Assembly: GCA_027592035.1 (NCBI GenBank)
Contig: JAQCIK010000047.1
Span: 1 to 7,310, forward strand
Source of the DNA: Casp-actino8 sp001510455
GTDB taxonomy: Bacteria > Actinomycetota > Acidimicrobiia > Acidimicrobiales > Ilumatobacteraceae
Reading direction: 5' to 3'
DNA length: 7,310 bases
Shown: piece after piece, positions 1-7,310 of the stretch
Position numbering within the stretch: position 1 is the first letter of the stretch
Layout of the letters: each line of letters starts with the position of its first letter
The notes under the pieces: model-generated
The model's database searches: none
What the model saw: only the letters and a program-made list of their open reading frames with translations
Told to the model about the DNA's origin: nothing
Position numbers and translations under genes: made by a program

Positions 1-1
1 T

Positions 2-8
2 GAGGAGG
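2..8 (+). promoter_or_regulatory. Ribosome binding site of the small membrane protein
   Basis: GAGGAGG is a strong match to the anti-Shine-Dalgarno sequence, 11 nt upstream of the ATG at 20. It is the main reason to treat this 70-residue frame as a real gene and to choose this start. Confidence 0.6.
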
Positions 9-19
9 CCGACACTCTG

Positions 20-232
20 ATGGCTCACCTACCGCCTGTCACCTGGAATCAGCTGGCCAGCAAGAATGATCTCGAACAGATCCGCACGAGTCTGAGCGCA
101 GAGATGAGCGTGGGATTCGCGAATCTGCGCACCGAGATGATCGACGGCGTCAATCGTCAGATCAAGTGGTTGGTCACGTTTGCCGCAGCCTGGACCTCTC
201 TCCTCCTGGGAGTCATGCAACTCCTGGGCTGA
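20..232 (+). CDS. Small coiled-coil protein with C-terminal membrane anchor, function unknown
   Basis: A protein of 70 residues that I cannot assign to a named function. Residues 1-12 are a Pro/Trp-containing head (HLPPVTW). Residues 13-46 contain an ASKNDLEQIR stretch and read as an amphipathic, coiled-coil-like helix. Residues 49-69 (WLVTFAAAWTSLLLGVMQLL) are hydrophobic and form one likely membrane helix, leaving almost no tail, so the protein should be tail-anchored with the coiled coil in the cytoplasm. The pattern '(L/V)PPVxW..(L/V)A(S/T)KxDL' plus a terminal helix resembles short actinobacterial hypothetical proteins that I know only as a type. A GAGGAGG ribosome binding site lies at 2-8, 11 nt before the ATG. 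The ATG overlaps a TGA at 18-20 (TGATG), so it may be coupled to an upstream gene that lies outside the window. It is the only plus-strand gene seen. Confidence 0.72.
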   Translation: MAHLPPVTWNQLASKNDLEQIRTSLSAEMSVGFANLRTEMIDGVNRQIKWLVTFAAAWTSLLLGVMQLLG

Positions 233-244
233 GCTCGGCTCAGC
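228..244. terminator. Short inverted repeat spanning two convergent stop codons
   Basis: GCTGAG (228-233), loop CTCGG (234-238) and CTCAGC (239-244) form a perfect 6-bp stem. The plus-strand TGA of the small membrane protein (230-232) and the minus-strand TGA of the EamA transporter (240-242) both lie inside the arms. Because it is symmetric it could act as a weak bidirectional terminator. No T-run follows on either strand and the stem is short, so terminator function is only inferred. Confidence 0.35.
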
Positions 245-1097
245 GGGTGGTGAGGTAAACGCCTGACAGGGCGACCAACAGTCCGATCACGGCCAACGTA
301 CCGAGACGCTCGTCGAAAAGAATTGCGCCTTCCACTGTGCTGAGAGCCGGTGTGAGAAAGAACAAACTGCTCACCCGCACGGCCGCCTGACGCTGAAGCA
401 ACCAGAGCATGATCAAAACGGCGGCGATCGACAGAATGCCGACGGCCCACGCCAGTGACCACCAGAAGCGAGCCGTCGAGTCGACCTCGAATCCCTCGTA
501 GGCGATCGAGCCGATGCCGAGCGCGACGGCGGCGGCCGCGTACTGCACGGCCGTTCCCCGCAACAAAGGCATCGATCCACCTTTGGCGCGCTGTACGAGC
601 GTGCCCGTCGACATTCCGATGATCGACACCACCATCGCCACGATCGCACCCGCGGTGATACCCGATACTCCTGCTTCTAGTCGATCGACGACCACGGCAG
701 TCACACCACCGATCCCGAGAGCGACACCCATCCACTGCCGCCGGGATAACCGTTCCCCGAGGACGACGAGCGCGGCAACCGACGTGACGACCGGGTGCAA
801 ACCCGCGATCAGAGCGGCCAGACCGGCCGGAAGATCCCAGTCGGATGCGATGAACACACCGCCGAGATACACGGCGTGCAGACCGAGACCGGCCACGGCC
901 GCCCACACCACTTGATGGCGGGTGAGTCGAGGCGCATTGGTCGCGGCGGCCCACACCCAAAGAACTCCCGCCGCCACCACGAGTCGCAAGAACAGGAACG
1001 TGAGCGGTCCGGCATCACGCGTTCCGTACCGGGCAACGATGAAACCCGTACTCCAGAGGAGCACGAACGCAACGGGCGCCAACGCAACCGGTGACAC
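240..1097 (-). CDS. EamA/DMT-superfamily small-molecule transporter
   Basis: A 285-residue inner-membrane transporter of the drug/metabolite transporter (DMT) superfamily, EamA type, with about ten predicted helices. It has the typical internal duplication: repeat 1 spans about residues 5-136 and repeat 2 about 146-283. Each repeat ends near the family landmark Glu-Arg-Leu (LGERLS at 113-118, FDERLG at 261-266). The opening LLWSTGFIVARYGT (13-26) is characteristic of the family, and the length is normal. EamA members export amino acids, nucleobase-like compounds or drugs; the substrate cannot be read from sequence. The start is a GTG with no visible Shine-Dalgarno, and a very stable hairpin ends 5 nt upstream, so expression may depend on a leaderless transcript. 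The gene follows the ABC operon in the same orientation, but the hairpins between them argue for a separate unit. Family assignment is firm, function unknown. Confidence 0.9.
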   Translation of the reverse strand: MSPVALAPVAFVLLWSTGFIVARYGTRDAGPLTFLFLRLVVAAGVLWVWAAATNAPRLTRHQVVWAAVAGLGLHAVYLGGVFIASDWDLPAGLAALIAGLHPVVTSVAALVVLGERLSRRQWMGVALGIGGVTAVVVDRLEAGVSGITAGAIVAMVVSIIGMSTGTLVQRAKGGSMPLLRGTAVQYAAAAVALGIGSIAYEGFEVDSTARFWWSLAWAVGILSIAAVLIMLWLLQRQAAVRVSSLFFLTPALSTVEGAILFDERLGTLAVIGLLVALSGVYLTTR

Positions 1098-1102
1098 GCG
1101 AA

Positions 1103-1126
1103 GCGGGCGGGCCGAAGCCCGCCCGC
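1103..1126 (-). terminator. Strong GC hairpin with UUCG tetraloop after the ABC operon
   Basis: GCGGGCGGGC (1103-1112) and GCCCGCCCGC (1117-1126) are a perfect 10-bp inverted repeat around a 4-nt loop. On the minus strand, the sense of both neighbouring genes, the loop reads TTCG closed by C-G, the classic extra-stable UUCG tetraloop. It lies 30 nt past the stop of the substrate-binding protein. No U-tract follows (the next bases are TTCGCGTG), as is common for terminator-like hairpins in GC-rich actinobacteria, so it could instead stabilise the 3' end of the mRNA. It also sits directly before the GTG start of the EamA gene. Confidence 0.6.
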
Positions 1127-1132
1127 CTGCGT

Positions 1133-1146
1133 TTCCCGAAGGGGAA
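1133..1146 (-). repeat. Second small hairpin next to the operon-end stem-loop
   Basis: TTCCC (1133-1137), loop GAAG (1138-1141) and GGGAA (1142-1146) form a 5-bp stem. On the minus-strand transcript it lies between the stop codon of the substrate-binding protein and the larger 10-bp hairpin, giving a tandem hairpin 3' end. It is too short to be convincing alone, and its role is inferred from position. Confidence 0.35.
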
Positions 1147-1156
1147 GCCTGATCGG

Positions 1157-2326
1157 TCAGGCGCCACCCTCTTGCAGTTCCACGGTGATCGGGCTGTAAC
1201 CCGAACCCTTGGTGTCGACACCGAGACCGTCGAGGATCGCCAGAGCCTCGTTCACGATGTCGTTGGTGTAGGCGTCGGCGTCAGGAGCCGCGGTGAGAAC
1301 GGTCGAACCTTCGAGGTTCCTCGTCTCCTGCGACAGCGAAGCGGTGCGATCCCACGCCGCCTTGTCGATGACACCAGCACCACCAGCGGCCGGCCAGATG
1401 AGCTTGTTGACTTCGTTCATCTGCCACAACTGGTGCGATGCACCGAGCATCGAGCCCTTCGACACGACGATGTCGGCACAGCCCTGCACGTTGTCACGGC
1501 AGTACGCCCAACCCTGAAGCGACGCGGCCACGAACTTCACGGCCGTGTCACGGTAGGTGGCGTCGGACAGACGGTCACCCGATGCCCAGATGGCGTCCTG
1601 CAACATTCCGACGCCCTCATCCTCGTACGACACGACGTTGAAGTCGTCGGCGGTGTAGAGCGCACCGGTGTCGGGGTTGACGGCCTCGAGAACCTGGGCG
1701 TACTCGTTGTACGTCATGGCCTCGGCGGCGTCGATGTCACCGGCGAGCAGAGCCGCCATGTCGAACTGCTGCTGCACCAACTCGACATCGGCCGCCGGAT
1801 CGAGGCCGGCCTTGGTGAGAGCGGCGAAGATCTCGAACTCGTTACCGAAGCCCCAGTTACCTATCTTCTTGCCGGCGAAGTCGGCCGGAGACGTGATTCC
1901 CGAATCCTTGAACGACACCTGCAGAGTTCCGGAACGCTGGAACACCTGAGCGATGTTCACGATGTTCGCACCGGCCTCCCGGCTGGCGAGAGCCTTGGGC
2001 ACCCACGACAAAGCGAAGTCGACGGCGCCGTCAGCGAGCTGCTGCTGCGGAACGATGTCGACACCACCCTCGACGATGCTCACGTCGAGACACTGATCGG
2101 CGTAGTAGCCCTGATCGATCGCGGCGTAGTAACCGGCGAACTGAGCCTGGATGAACCACTGCAACTGCAGCTTCACCGGGGTGAGCGACTCGCACTCTCC
2201 GGCCGACTCTCCGCCACCGGAGTCTCCACCACTGGAGTCGCCGTCGTCTCCGCCACAGGCGGCCACAGCGAGCGACAAGGCGGCGACCACACCGGCTACT
2301 GCCTTCCATCCTTTGAGCTTTCTCAT
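1157..2326 (-). CDS. ABC transporter substrate-binding lipoprotein, NMT1/THI5-like
   Basis: A 389-residue secreted lipoprotein that captures the substrate for the importer encoded just upstream. Residues 1-23 are a lipoprotein signal peptide: basic MRKLKGWK, a hydrophobic core, and lipobox V21-A22-A23 before lipidated C24. A flexible Gly/Asp/Ser linker covers 25-47. The binding domain (about 50-385) starts with VKLQLQWFIQAQFAGYYAAI, the hallmark of the NMT1/THI5 family (QWxxQAQFAGYY), followed by DQGYYADQ and by QRSGTLQVSFKDSGI (130-144) and GNEFEIFAALTKAG (161-174). Relatives bind pyrimidine precursors of thiamine (ThiY), riboflavin or other small ring compounds, so a pyrimidine-like ligand is plausible but unproven. 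Cysteines 45/79 and 276/283 could form disulfides. The frame is open upstream to 2500, but that extension lacks a signal-peptide pattern and overlaps the permease gene. The ATG at 2326 has a GAGG site 6 nt upstream and puts the signal peptide at the N-terminus. Confidence 0.92.
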   Translation of the reverse strand: MRKLKGWKAVAGVVAALSLAVAACGGDDGDSSGGDSGGGESAGECESLTPVKLQLQWFIQAQFAGYYAAIDQGYYADQCLDVSIVEGGVDIVPQQQLADGAVDFALSWVPKALASREAGANIVNIAQVFQRSGTLQVSFKDSGITSPADFAGKKIGNWGFGNEFEIFAALTKAGLDPAADVELVQQQFDMAALLAGDIDAAEAMTYNEYAQVLEAVNPDTGALYTADDFNVVSYEDEGVGMLQDAIWASGDRLSDATYRDTAVKFVAASLQGWAYCRDNVQGCADIVVSKGSMLGASHQLWQMNEVNKLIWPAAGGAGVIDKAAWDRTASLSQETRNLEGSTVLTAAPDADAYTNDIVNEALAILDGLGVDTKGSGYSPITVELQEGGA

Positions 2327-2346
2327 TCTCTTCCTCTTCCTCCCCT
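2327..2346 (-). promoter_or_regulatory. Purine-rich ribosome binding region of the substrate-binding protein
   Basis: On the minus strand the leader just before the ATG at 2326 is an unbroken purine run of 20 bases containing GGGGAGG (12 nt from the ATG) and GAGG (6 nt from the ATG). It is one of the two strongest initiation regions in the operon. It fits the usual need for more binding protein than membrane complex and decides the start against the upstream in-frame starts. Confidence 0.65.
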
Positions 2347-2369
2347 GGGCGGATGCCCGTTCTCGCGAG
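2347..2369 (-). repeat. Small palindromes in the permease 2 / binding-protein gap
   Basis: The 47-nt gap contains CTCGCGAG (2362-2369), a perfect 8-bp palindrome, and GGGC-ggat-GCCC (2347-2358), a 4-bp stem with a 4-nt loop. Both sit just before the purine-rich ribosome binding region of the binding-protein gene. They could form weak mRNA structure that separates expression of the lipoprotein from the membrane genes, or be chance in GC-rich DNA. Confidence 0.25.
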
Positions 2370-2373
2370 TGTG

Positions 2374-3174
2374 TCACAACGGACGGGTCCGTCGCTTCCC
2401 ACGTCTGGCGCCGCCACCCGGTGTGGCGACCCCCTCCAGCAGACTGGAGATCAGATAGAACGTCAGGCCGAGCAGACAAGCTCCGAGCACGTAGGCCCAT
2501 GCCACGGCGTTCTTCGAATTGGCGATGTTGCTCGCGATCCGGCTGCCGAGGCCGTTCTGCGAACCACCGAAGTATTCGCTCACGAACGCGGTGATGACCG
2601 AGGCCGGAGCGGCGATCTTGAGCGCCGTGAACAAGTACGGCACGGCATTGGGCACTCTGACCTTGCGCAGGATCGAGAACTCACTGGCCGCGTACGACCG
2701 CATGAGTTCGACGTGCGTCGGACTCACCTGGGTGAGGCCGCGTGCCACGTTCACGAGCACGATGAAGTACACGACGAGGGTCACCATGATGCGACGGGGA
2801 ACCTCGCTCGTGATGGCGAACATGTTGTTGAGCACGGCCACCAGTACGAAGATCGGAATGGCGTTGAGTGCGATGGCGAGTGGCGTCACGATCTCACCGA
2901 GCACCTTGTAACGGCTGAGCAGAAGACTCATCACGACACCGAAGGCCGTTCCGACGAGCAGTCCGACCAACGCATTGGTACCCGACACCTTGGTAGCACC
3001 CCAGATCAGATCGAAGTTGGTGGTGAACATCTCCCAGATCTTCGAGGGCGGCGCCAAGAAGTACGGCTTCAAGTCGAATGCTTTCACGACGAGTTCCCAC
3101 AACGCGAGGAAACCCACACCGAACACGAGCGGCGGCAACACACCACGCACGATGTTCAGGAGCCGTGAGTTCAT
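2374..3174 (-). CDS. ABC transporter permease 2 (SsuC/TauC-like, BPD type)
   Basis: A 266-residue inner-membrane permease of the binding-protein-dependent transport family used by nitrate, taurine, sulfonate and NMT1-type importers. Hydrophobic segments lie near residues 10-30, 66-87, 95-117, 127-147, 176-198 and 226-246, giving about six helices. FLAPPSKIWEMF (39-50) matches the 'LPSPxxVW' landmark after helix 1. The EAA-type cytoplasmic loop that docks on the ATPase is ELMRSYAAS (156-164), followed by RVPNAVPYLF (173-182). The C-terminal tail is strongly basic (RRGKRRTRPL). The ATG overlaps the ATPase stop (ATGA, 3171-3174), so translation is coupled. A GAGGGA sequence at about 3185-3190 can serve as ribosome binding site. 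It most likely forms a heterodimer with permease 1. Confidence 0.92.
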   Translation of the reverse strand: MNSRLLNIVRGVLPPLVFGVGFLALWELVVKAFDLKPYFLAPPSKIWEMFTTNFDLIWGATKVSGTNALVGLLVGTAFGVVMSLLLSRYKVLGEIVTPLAIALNAIPIFVLVAVLNNMFAITSEVPRRIMVTLVVYFIVLVNVARGLTQVSPTHVELMRSYAASEFSILRKVRVPNAVPYLFTALKIAAPASVITAFVSEYFGGSQNGLGSRIASNIANSKNAVAWAYVLGACLLGLTFYLISSLLEGVATPGGGARRGKRRTRPL

Positions 3175-3971
3175 CGGTCTTCGATCCCTCGCACGTGATC
3201 GTTCATCTCGACACCACGCAGTGCTTCACGAACGGCCGTGATGCCAGCGAAGAAAGCGGCGTTGTCGCGAGTGGCGTCGGTGCGCTCCCCTTCGATGTTC
3301 ACGTCGATGATCTTCGTGATACGACCCGGACGAGGTGACATCACCACGACTCGGTTCGACAGATACACCGCTTCGGGGATCGAGTGAGTCACGAACACCA
3401 CCGTGGTGCTGGTACGACGACAGATGCTGAGCAATTCGCTCTGCATGTGCTCACGGGTCATCTCGTCGAGGGCGCCGAACGGCTCGTCCATGAGCAGGAG
3501 GGGCGGATGCACGGCAAGGGCACGAGCGATCGCCACACGCTGCTGCATTCCACCCGACAACTGCCAGGGATAGTGGTCGGCGAAATCGGGCAACTTCACC
3601 AACTCCAGCATCTCCATGGCCCGTTCACGCCTCTTCGACTTGTCCCAGCCCTTCAACTCGAGGGGCAACTCGATGTTCTTGGCGACTGTTCGCCATTCGA
3701 AGAGGCCCGACTGCTGGAAGGCCATTCCGTAGTCCTGATCGAGACGAGCCTGCTTCGGTGACTTCTCATTCACCGTGATCGATCCCGACGTGGGTTCGAG
3801 AAGATTGGCGATCAACCGTAACAAGGTCGACTTACCGCAACCCGAGGGCCCGATGAGCGACACGAACTCACCCGAGGCGATCGAGAGGTCGACGTCGACC
3901 AGAGCATCGACTTGATTGGAGGCACCCTGGTTGAAGACCTTGCCGAGACCTGTGATGTCGACGGCACTCAT
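3171..3971 (-). CDS. ABC transporter ATP-binding protein (TauB/SsuB-like)
   Basis: A 266-residue cytoplasmic ATPase that powers the importer. All nucleotide-binding motifs are intact: Walker A GPSGCGKST (41-49), Q-loop around Q86-Q87, signature LSGGMQQR (138-145), Walker B LLLMDEP (158-164), D-loop ALD (167-169) and switch histidine H196 in VTHS. The sequence after the switch, including MSPRPGRITKIIDV (211-224), is the ending typical of the COG1116 nitrate/sulfonate/taurine group, with no regulatory domain added. The gene sits between the two permease genes and overlaps both by 4 bp (ATGA). The start is well fixed by the perfect AAGGAGG at 3979-3985, 7 nt before the ATG. The substrate cannot be judged from the ATPase. 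Confidence 0.96.
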   Translation of the reverse strand: MSAVDITGLGKVFNQGASNQVDALVDVDLSIASGEFVSLIGPSGCGKSTLLRLIANLLEPTSGSITVNEKSPKQARLDQDYGMAFQQSGLFEWRTVAKNIELPLELKGWDKSKRRERAMEMLELVKLPDFADHYPWQLSGGMQQRVAIARALAVHPPLLLMDEPFGALDEMTREHMQSELLSICRRTSTTVVFVTHSIPEAVYLSNRVVVMSPRPGRITKIIDVNIEGERTDATRDNAAFFAGITAVREALRGVEMNDHVRGIEDR

Positions 3972-4834
3972 GTGGTGGCCTCCTTCGGGCGATTGCGCAT
4001 CATGAACATGTCGGCCAAGGCGACGAAGCCCGCCATGGCGAGACCGAGAAGTGCCGCGCCGAACACGGCGGTGAACACCTTGGCCGGGTCACTGGTGGCG
4101 GCTCGGGCGTACTCGATGATGAGTCGACCGATGCCGCCCTTCAGACCGGTCGAGATCTCGGCCACCACCACACCGATCACCGACGACGACGCCGCCAACT
4201 TGAGGGCCGGAACGACGAAGGGCACCGAAGCCGAGAATCTCAACTTGAAGAGGGTCTGCGTCCACGAGGCGGCGTAACTGTTCATGAGTTCGATCGAGGC
4301 CGCTGGCGGTGACTGCAAGCCACGCAGAGCTCCGACGGCCACCGGGAAGAAGGCGAGGAACGCTCCGAGTACCGACGCCGACAACCAGCGCGGCCAACTC
4401 CATCCGAAGACCTCGATCTTGCCGCCCCACGACACCACGAGAGGTGCGAGCGCGATGAGCGGCACCGTCTGCGACACCACGAGATAGGGCAGGATCCCGC
4501 GCTCGGCCACCTTGAAGCGGCACATGAGAACGGCCAGGCACAGCCCGAAGAACGTGCCGACCACGAAACCGACCAAGGCCAGTCGGAACGAGAACCACGC
4601 CCCAGCCAACACCACGCGCCAGATCTGACGATCGGAACCACGCACTTCGGGATCGGCGTAGCGCGACAGCATCTCCCAGACGTGGGGCATCGCACGGTCG
4701 TTCGACCGGGGCAGGAGGCTCCAGCCGAAGATCTTGCCGCCCGCTTCGGGACCGACGAGTTTGTAGACCTCCCAGGCGACCGCCACCAACAACAGTGACG
4801 TGACGAAGAGGGCGACCCGCCGCAAACGCTTCAT
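3968..4834 (-). CDS. ABC transporter permease 1 (SsuC/TauC-like, BPD type)
   Basis: A 288-residue inner-membrane permease of the same family as permease 2. Hydrophobic segments lie near residues 6-24, 77-104, 112-135, 150-172, 203-225 and 252-277. The EAA-type loop is ELMNSYAAS (182-190), nearly identical to ELMRSYAAS of permease 2, followed by RFSASVPFVVPALK (199-212). Compared with permease 2 it has a longer stretch between helices 1 and 2 (about 28-76) and extra Trp/Gly-rich residues (GGKIEVFGWSWPRW, 137-150) between helices 3 and 4. These differences suggest a specialised partner in a heterodimer and not a redundant copy. The ATG directly follows the TGA of the LLM gene (TGAATG) with only a weak AAGAG upstream, so it is probably translated by coupling. 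The stop overlaps the ATPase start. Confidence 0.92.
   Translation of the reverse strand: MKRLRRVALFVTSLLLVAVAWEVYKLVGPEAGGKIFGWSLLPRSNDRAMPHVWEMLSRYADPEVRGSDRQIWRVVLAGAWFSFRLALVGFVVGTFFGLCLAVLMCRFKVAERGILPYLVVSQTVPLIALAPLVVSWGGKIEVFGWSWPRWLSASVLGAFLAFFPVAVGALRGLQSPPAASIELMNSYAASWTQTLFKLRFSASVPFVVPALKLAASSSVIGVVVAEISTGLKGGIGRLIIEYARAATSDPAKVFTAVFGAALLGLAMAGFVALADMFMMRNRPKEATT
3979..3985 (-). promoter_or_regulatory. Perfect Shine-Dalgarno of the ABC ATPase gene
   Basis: AAGGAGG on the minus strand, 7 nt before the ATG at 3971, inside the 3' end of the permease 1 gene. With the ATGA stop/start overlap it fixes the start and predicts efficient coupled or independent initiation. Confidence 0.75.
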
Positions 4835-5863
4835 TCAGCTCTTCGCCAGTACCTGCTCGGCGATGGCCGGGATGACCTTCTCGCCGTACGCCTGCAAGGT
4901 TTCGTCCTTGGCATCGTGCTGAAGGTAGATCGAGAACTGATCGACACCGAGTTCGCGCAAGCGCATCAGACGATCGATCTGGGTCTGCACCGGTCCGACG
5001 ATGCAGAAGCGGTCGACGATCTCGTCGGGCACGAAGGTGGTGTGCGTGTTACCAGCCTGACCGTGTTGGTTGTAGTCGTAACCCTGGCGACCCTTGATGT
5101 AGTCGGTGAGGGCTTTCGGAACCGGAGCGTTCTCGCCGTAGCGCTCGACGATGTCGGCCACGTGGTTGCCGACCATTCCTCCGAACCAACGGCACTGTTC
5201 GCGTGCATGCGCGAGGTGCTCATCGGATCCATCGGTCACGTAGGCCGGGGCAGCCACGCAGATCGTGACGCTGTTCGGATCACGACCGGCCGCTTCGGCG
5301 GCCGACCGCACCGCCGAGATCGTCCACTCGATGATGCTCTCGTCGGCCAACTGCAAGATGAATCCGTCACCCACTTCCCCGGTGAGAGCGAGGGCCTTGG
5401 GTCCGTAGGCAGCCACCCACACTTCGGCGCGCGACTTACCCGCCCACGGCAGGCGGAGCGACGAGCCCTTGTAGTCGACCGAGCGACCGTTCACCAGTTC
5501 TCGGATCACGTGGATGCTCTCGCGCAACGTGGCGAGGGTGGTGGGCTTACCGTTCGTGACTCGAACGGCCGAATCACCGCGACCGATGCCGATCACGGTG
5601 CGGTTACCGAACATCTCGTTCAGCGTGGCGAACGCACTCGCGGTCACCGTCCAGTCACGCGTGGCCGGATTGGTGACCATCGGACCGACGATCACGTTGC
5701 GCGTCTCGTTCAGGATCTGGGTGTAGATCGGGAACGGCTCCTCCCACAAGATGTGGCTGTCGAAGGTCCAGACGTGGCTGAACCCGAAGGTCTCGGCCCG
5801 CTTGGCGAGATCGACCACACGCGACGCGGGTGGTGTTGTCTGAAGTACGACTCCGATGTCCAT
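4835..5863 (-). CDS. Luciferase-like (LLM) flavin/F420-dependent oxidoreductase
   Basis: A 342-residue cytoplasmic TIM-barrel enzyme of the bacterial luciferase-like family. Landmarks are an N-terminal first strand (MDIGVVLQTT), GFSHVWTFDSH (27-37) where related enzymes carry a cofactor-site W..DH, GPMVTNPATRD (60-70), GIGRGDSAV (92-100) and LTGEVGDGFIL (160-170). The length is typical. It resembles the subgroup annotated as TIGR03842 (CPS_4043 type). Members are called F420-dependent by homology, but FMN use is not excluded; neither cofactor nor substrate is established. It lies 1 nt after the mmsA stop (TGAcATG) and abuts permease 1, so it belongs to the uptake/catabolic operon and may act on the imported compound. 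The frame is open up to 6010, but that extension is low-complexity Arg/Ser sequence antiparallel to nothing known and overlaps the mmsA coding region. The ATG at 5863 begins exactly at the first family strand. Confidence 0.88.
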   Translation of the reverse strand: MDIGVVLQTTPPASRVVDLAKRAETFGFSHVWTFDSHILWEEPFPIYTQILNETRNVIVGPMVTNPATRDWTVTASAFATLNEMFGNRTVIGIGRGDSAVRVTNGKPTTLATLRESIHVIRELVNGRSVDYKGSSLRLPWAGKSRAEVWVAAYGPKALALTGEVGDGFILQLADESIIEWTISAVRSAAEAAGRDPNSVTICVAAPAYVTDGSDEHLAHAREQCRWFGGMVGNHVADIVERYGENAPVPKALTDYIKGRQGYDYNQHGQAGNTHTTFVPDEIVDRFCIVGPVQTQIDRLMRLRELGVDQFSIYLQHDAKDETLQAYGEKVIPAIAEQVLAKS

Positions 5864-5864
5864 G

Positions 5865-7310
<1,446 letters not shown>

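Noticed and set aside
157..960. A 267-codon minus-strand frame overlapping the EamA transporter in another frame.
   Set aside because: The translation is mostly Arg, Gly and Ser with no hydrophobic segments. The EamA frame has ten helices and family motifs.
1091..2458. A 455-codon open frame on the plus strand opposite the binding-protein gene.
   Set aside because: It is antisense to a clear lipoprotein gene. The translation is His/Arg/Val/Gly-rich with no domain, and long antisense frames are expected opposite GC-rich codon usage.
2327..2500. An N-terminal extension of the binding protein starting at 2500.
   Set aside because: It would put 58 charged residues before the lipoprotein signal peptide and overlap the permease 2 gene. 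The ATG at 2326 has a good ribosome binding site.
2353..3168. A 271-codon open frame on the plus strand opposite permease 2.
   Set aside because: The composition (many His, Glu, Arg) is implausible for a folded protein, and the opposite strand encodes a clear permease.

Overview
The window looks like a chromosomal segment of a GC-rich actinobacterium. The coding sequence is GC-rich, a luciferase-like (LLM) oxidoreductase of the type usually called F420-dependent is present, GTG is used as a start, and most genes abut or overlap. I lean towards the Acidimicrobiia (Ilumatobacter-like), but that is an impression from gene style and not a proven placement. No RNA genes, mobile elements, CRISPR arrays or gene-free stretches over 300 bases are visible.

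Layout from left to right. At 20-232 (+) there is a small protein of 70 residues with a coiled-coil-like middle and one C-terminal membrane helix. It converges on an EamA/DMT-family transporter at 240-1097 (-). The two stop codons lie inside a short inverted repeat at 228-244. Between the transporter and the next operon (1098-1156) are two hairpins. One is a perfect 10-bp GC stem with a UUCG tetraloop on the minus strand, ending 5 nt before the transporter's GTG start. From 1157 to the right edge runs one minus-strand operon, read right to left: a CoA-acylating (methyl)malonate-semialdehyde dehydrogenase (mmsA, 5' end outside the window), an LLM flavin/F420 oxidoreductase, ABC permease 1, ABC ATPase, ABC permease 2, and an NMT1/THI5-type substrate-binding lipoprotein. 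The junctions are a 1-nt gap, a 0-nt gap, an ATGA overlap, an ATGA overlap, and then a 47-nt gap before the lipoprotein, which has its own strong ribosome binding site.

How the genes may work together (inference). An NMT1/THI5-like importer suggests a pyrimidine-like or small heterocyclic ligand. MmsA turns malonate or methylmalonate semialdehyde, the end products of reductive uracil or thymine breakdown through beta-alanine or beta-aminoisobutyrate, into acetyl-CoA or propionyl-CoA. The LLM enzyme could carry out a redox step in between. The operon is therefore a candidate pyrimidine (or related nitrogen compound) uptake and catabolism locus. Its diagnostic enzymes (dihydropyrimidinase, beta-ureidopropionase, omega-transaminase) would have to lie outside the window. 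The substrate is not proven by anything inside it.
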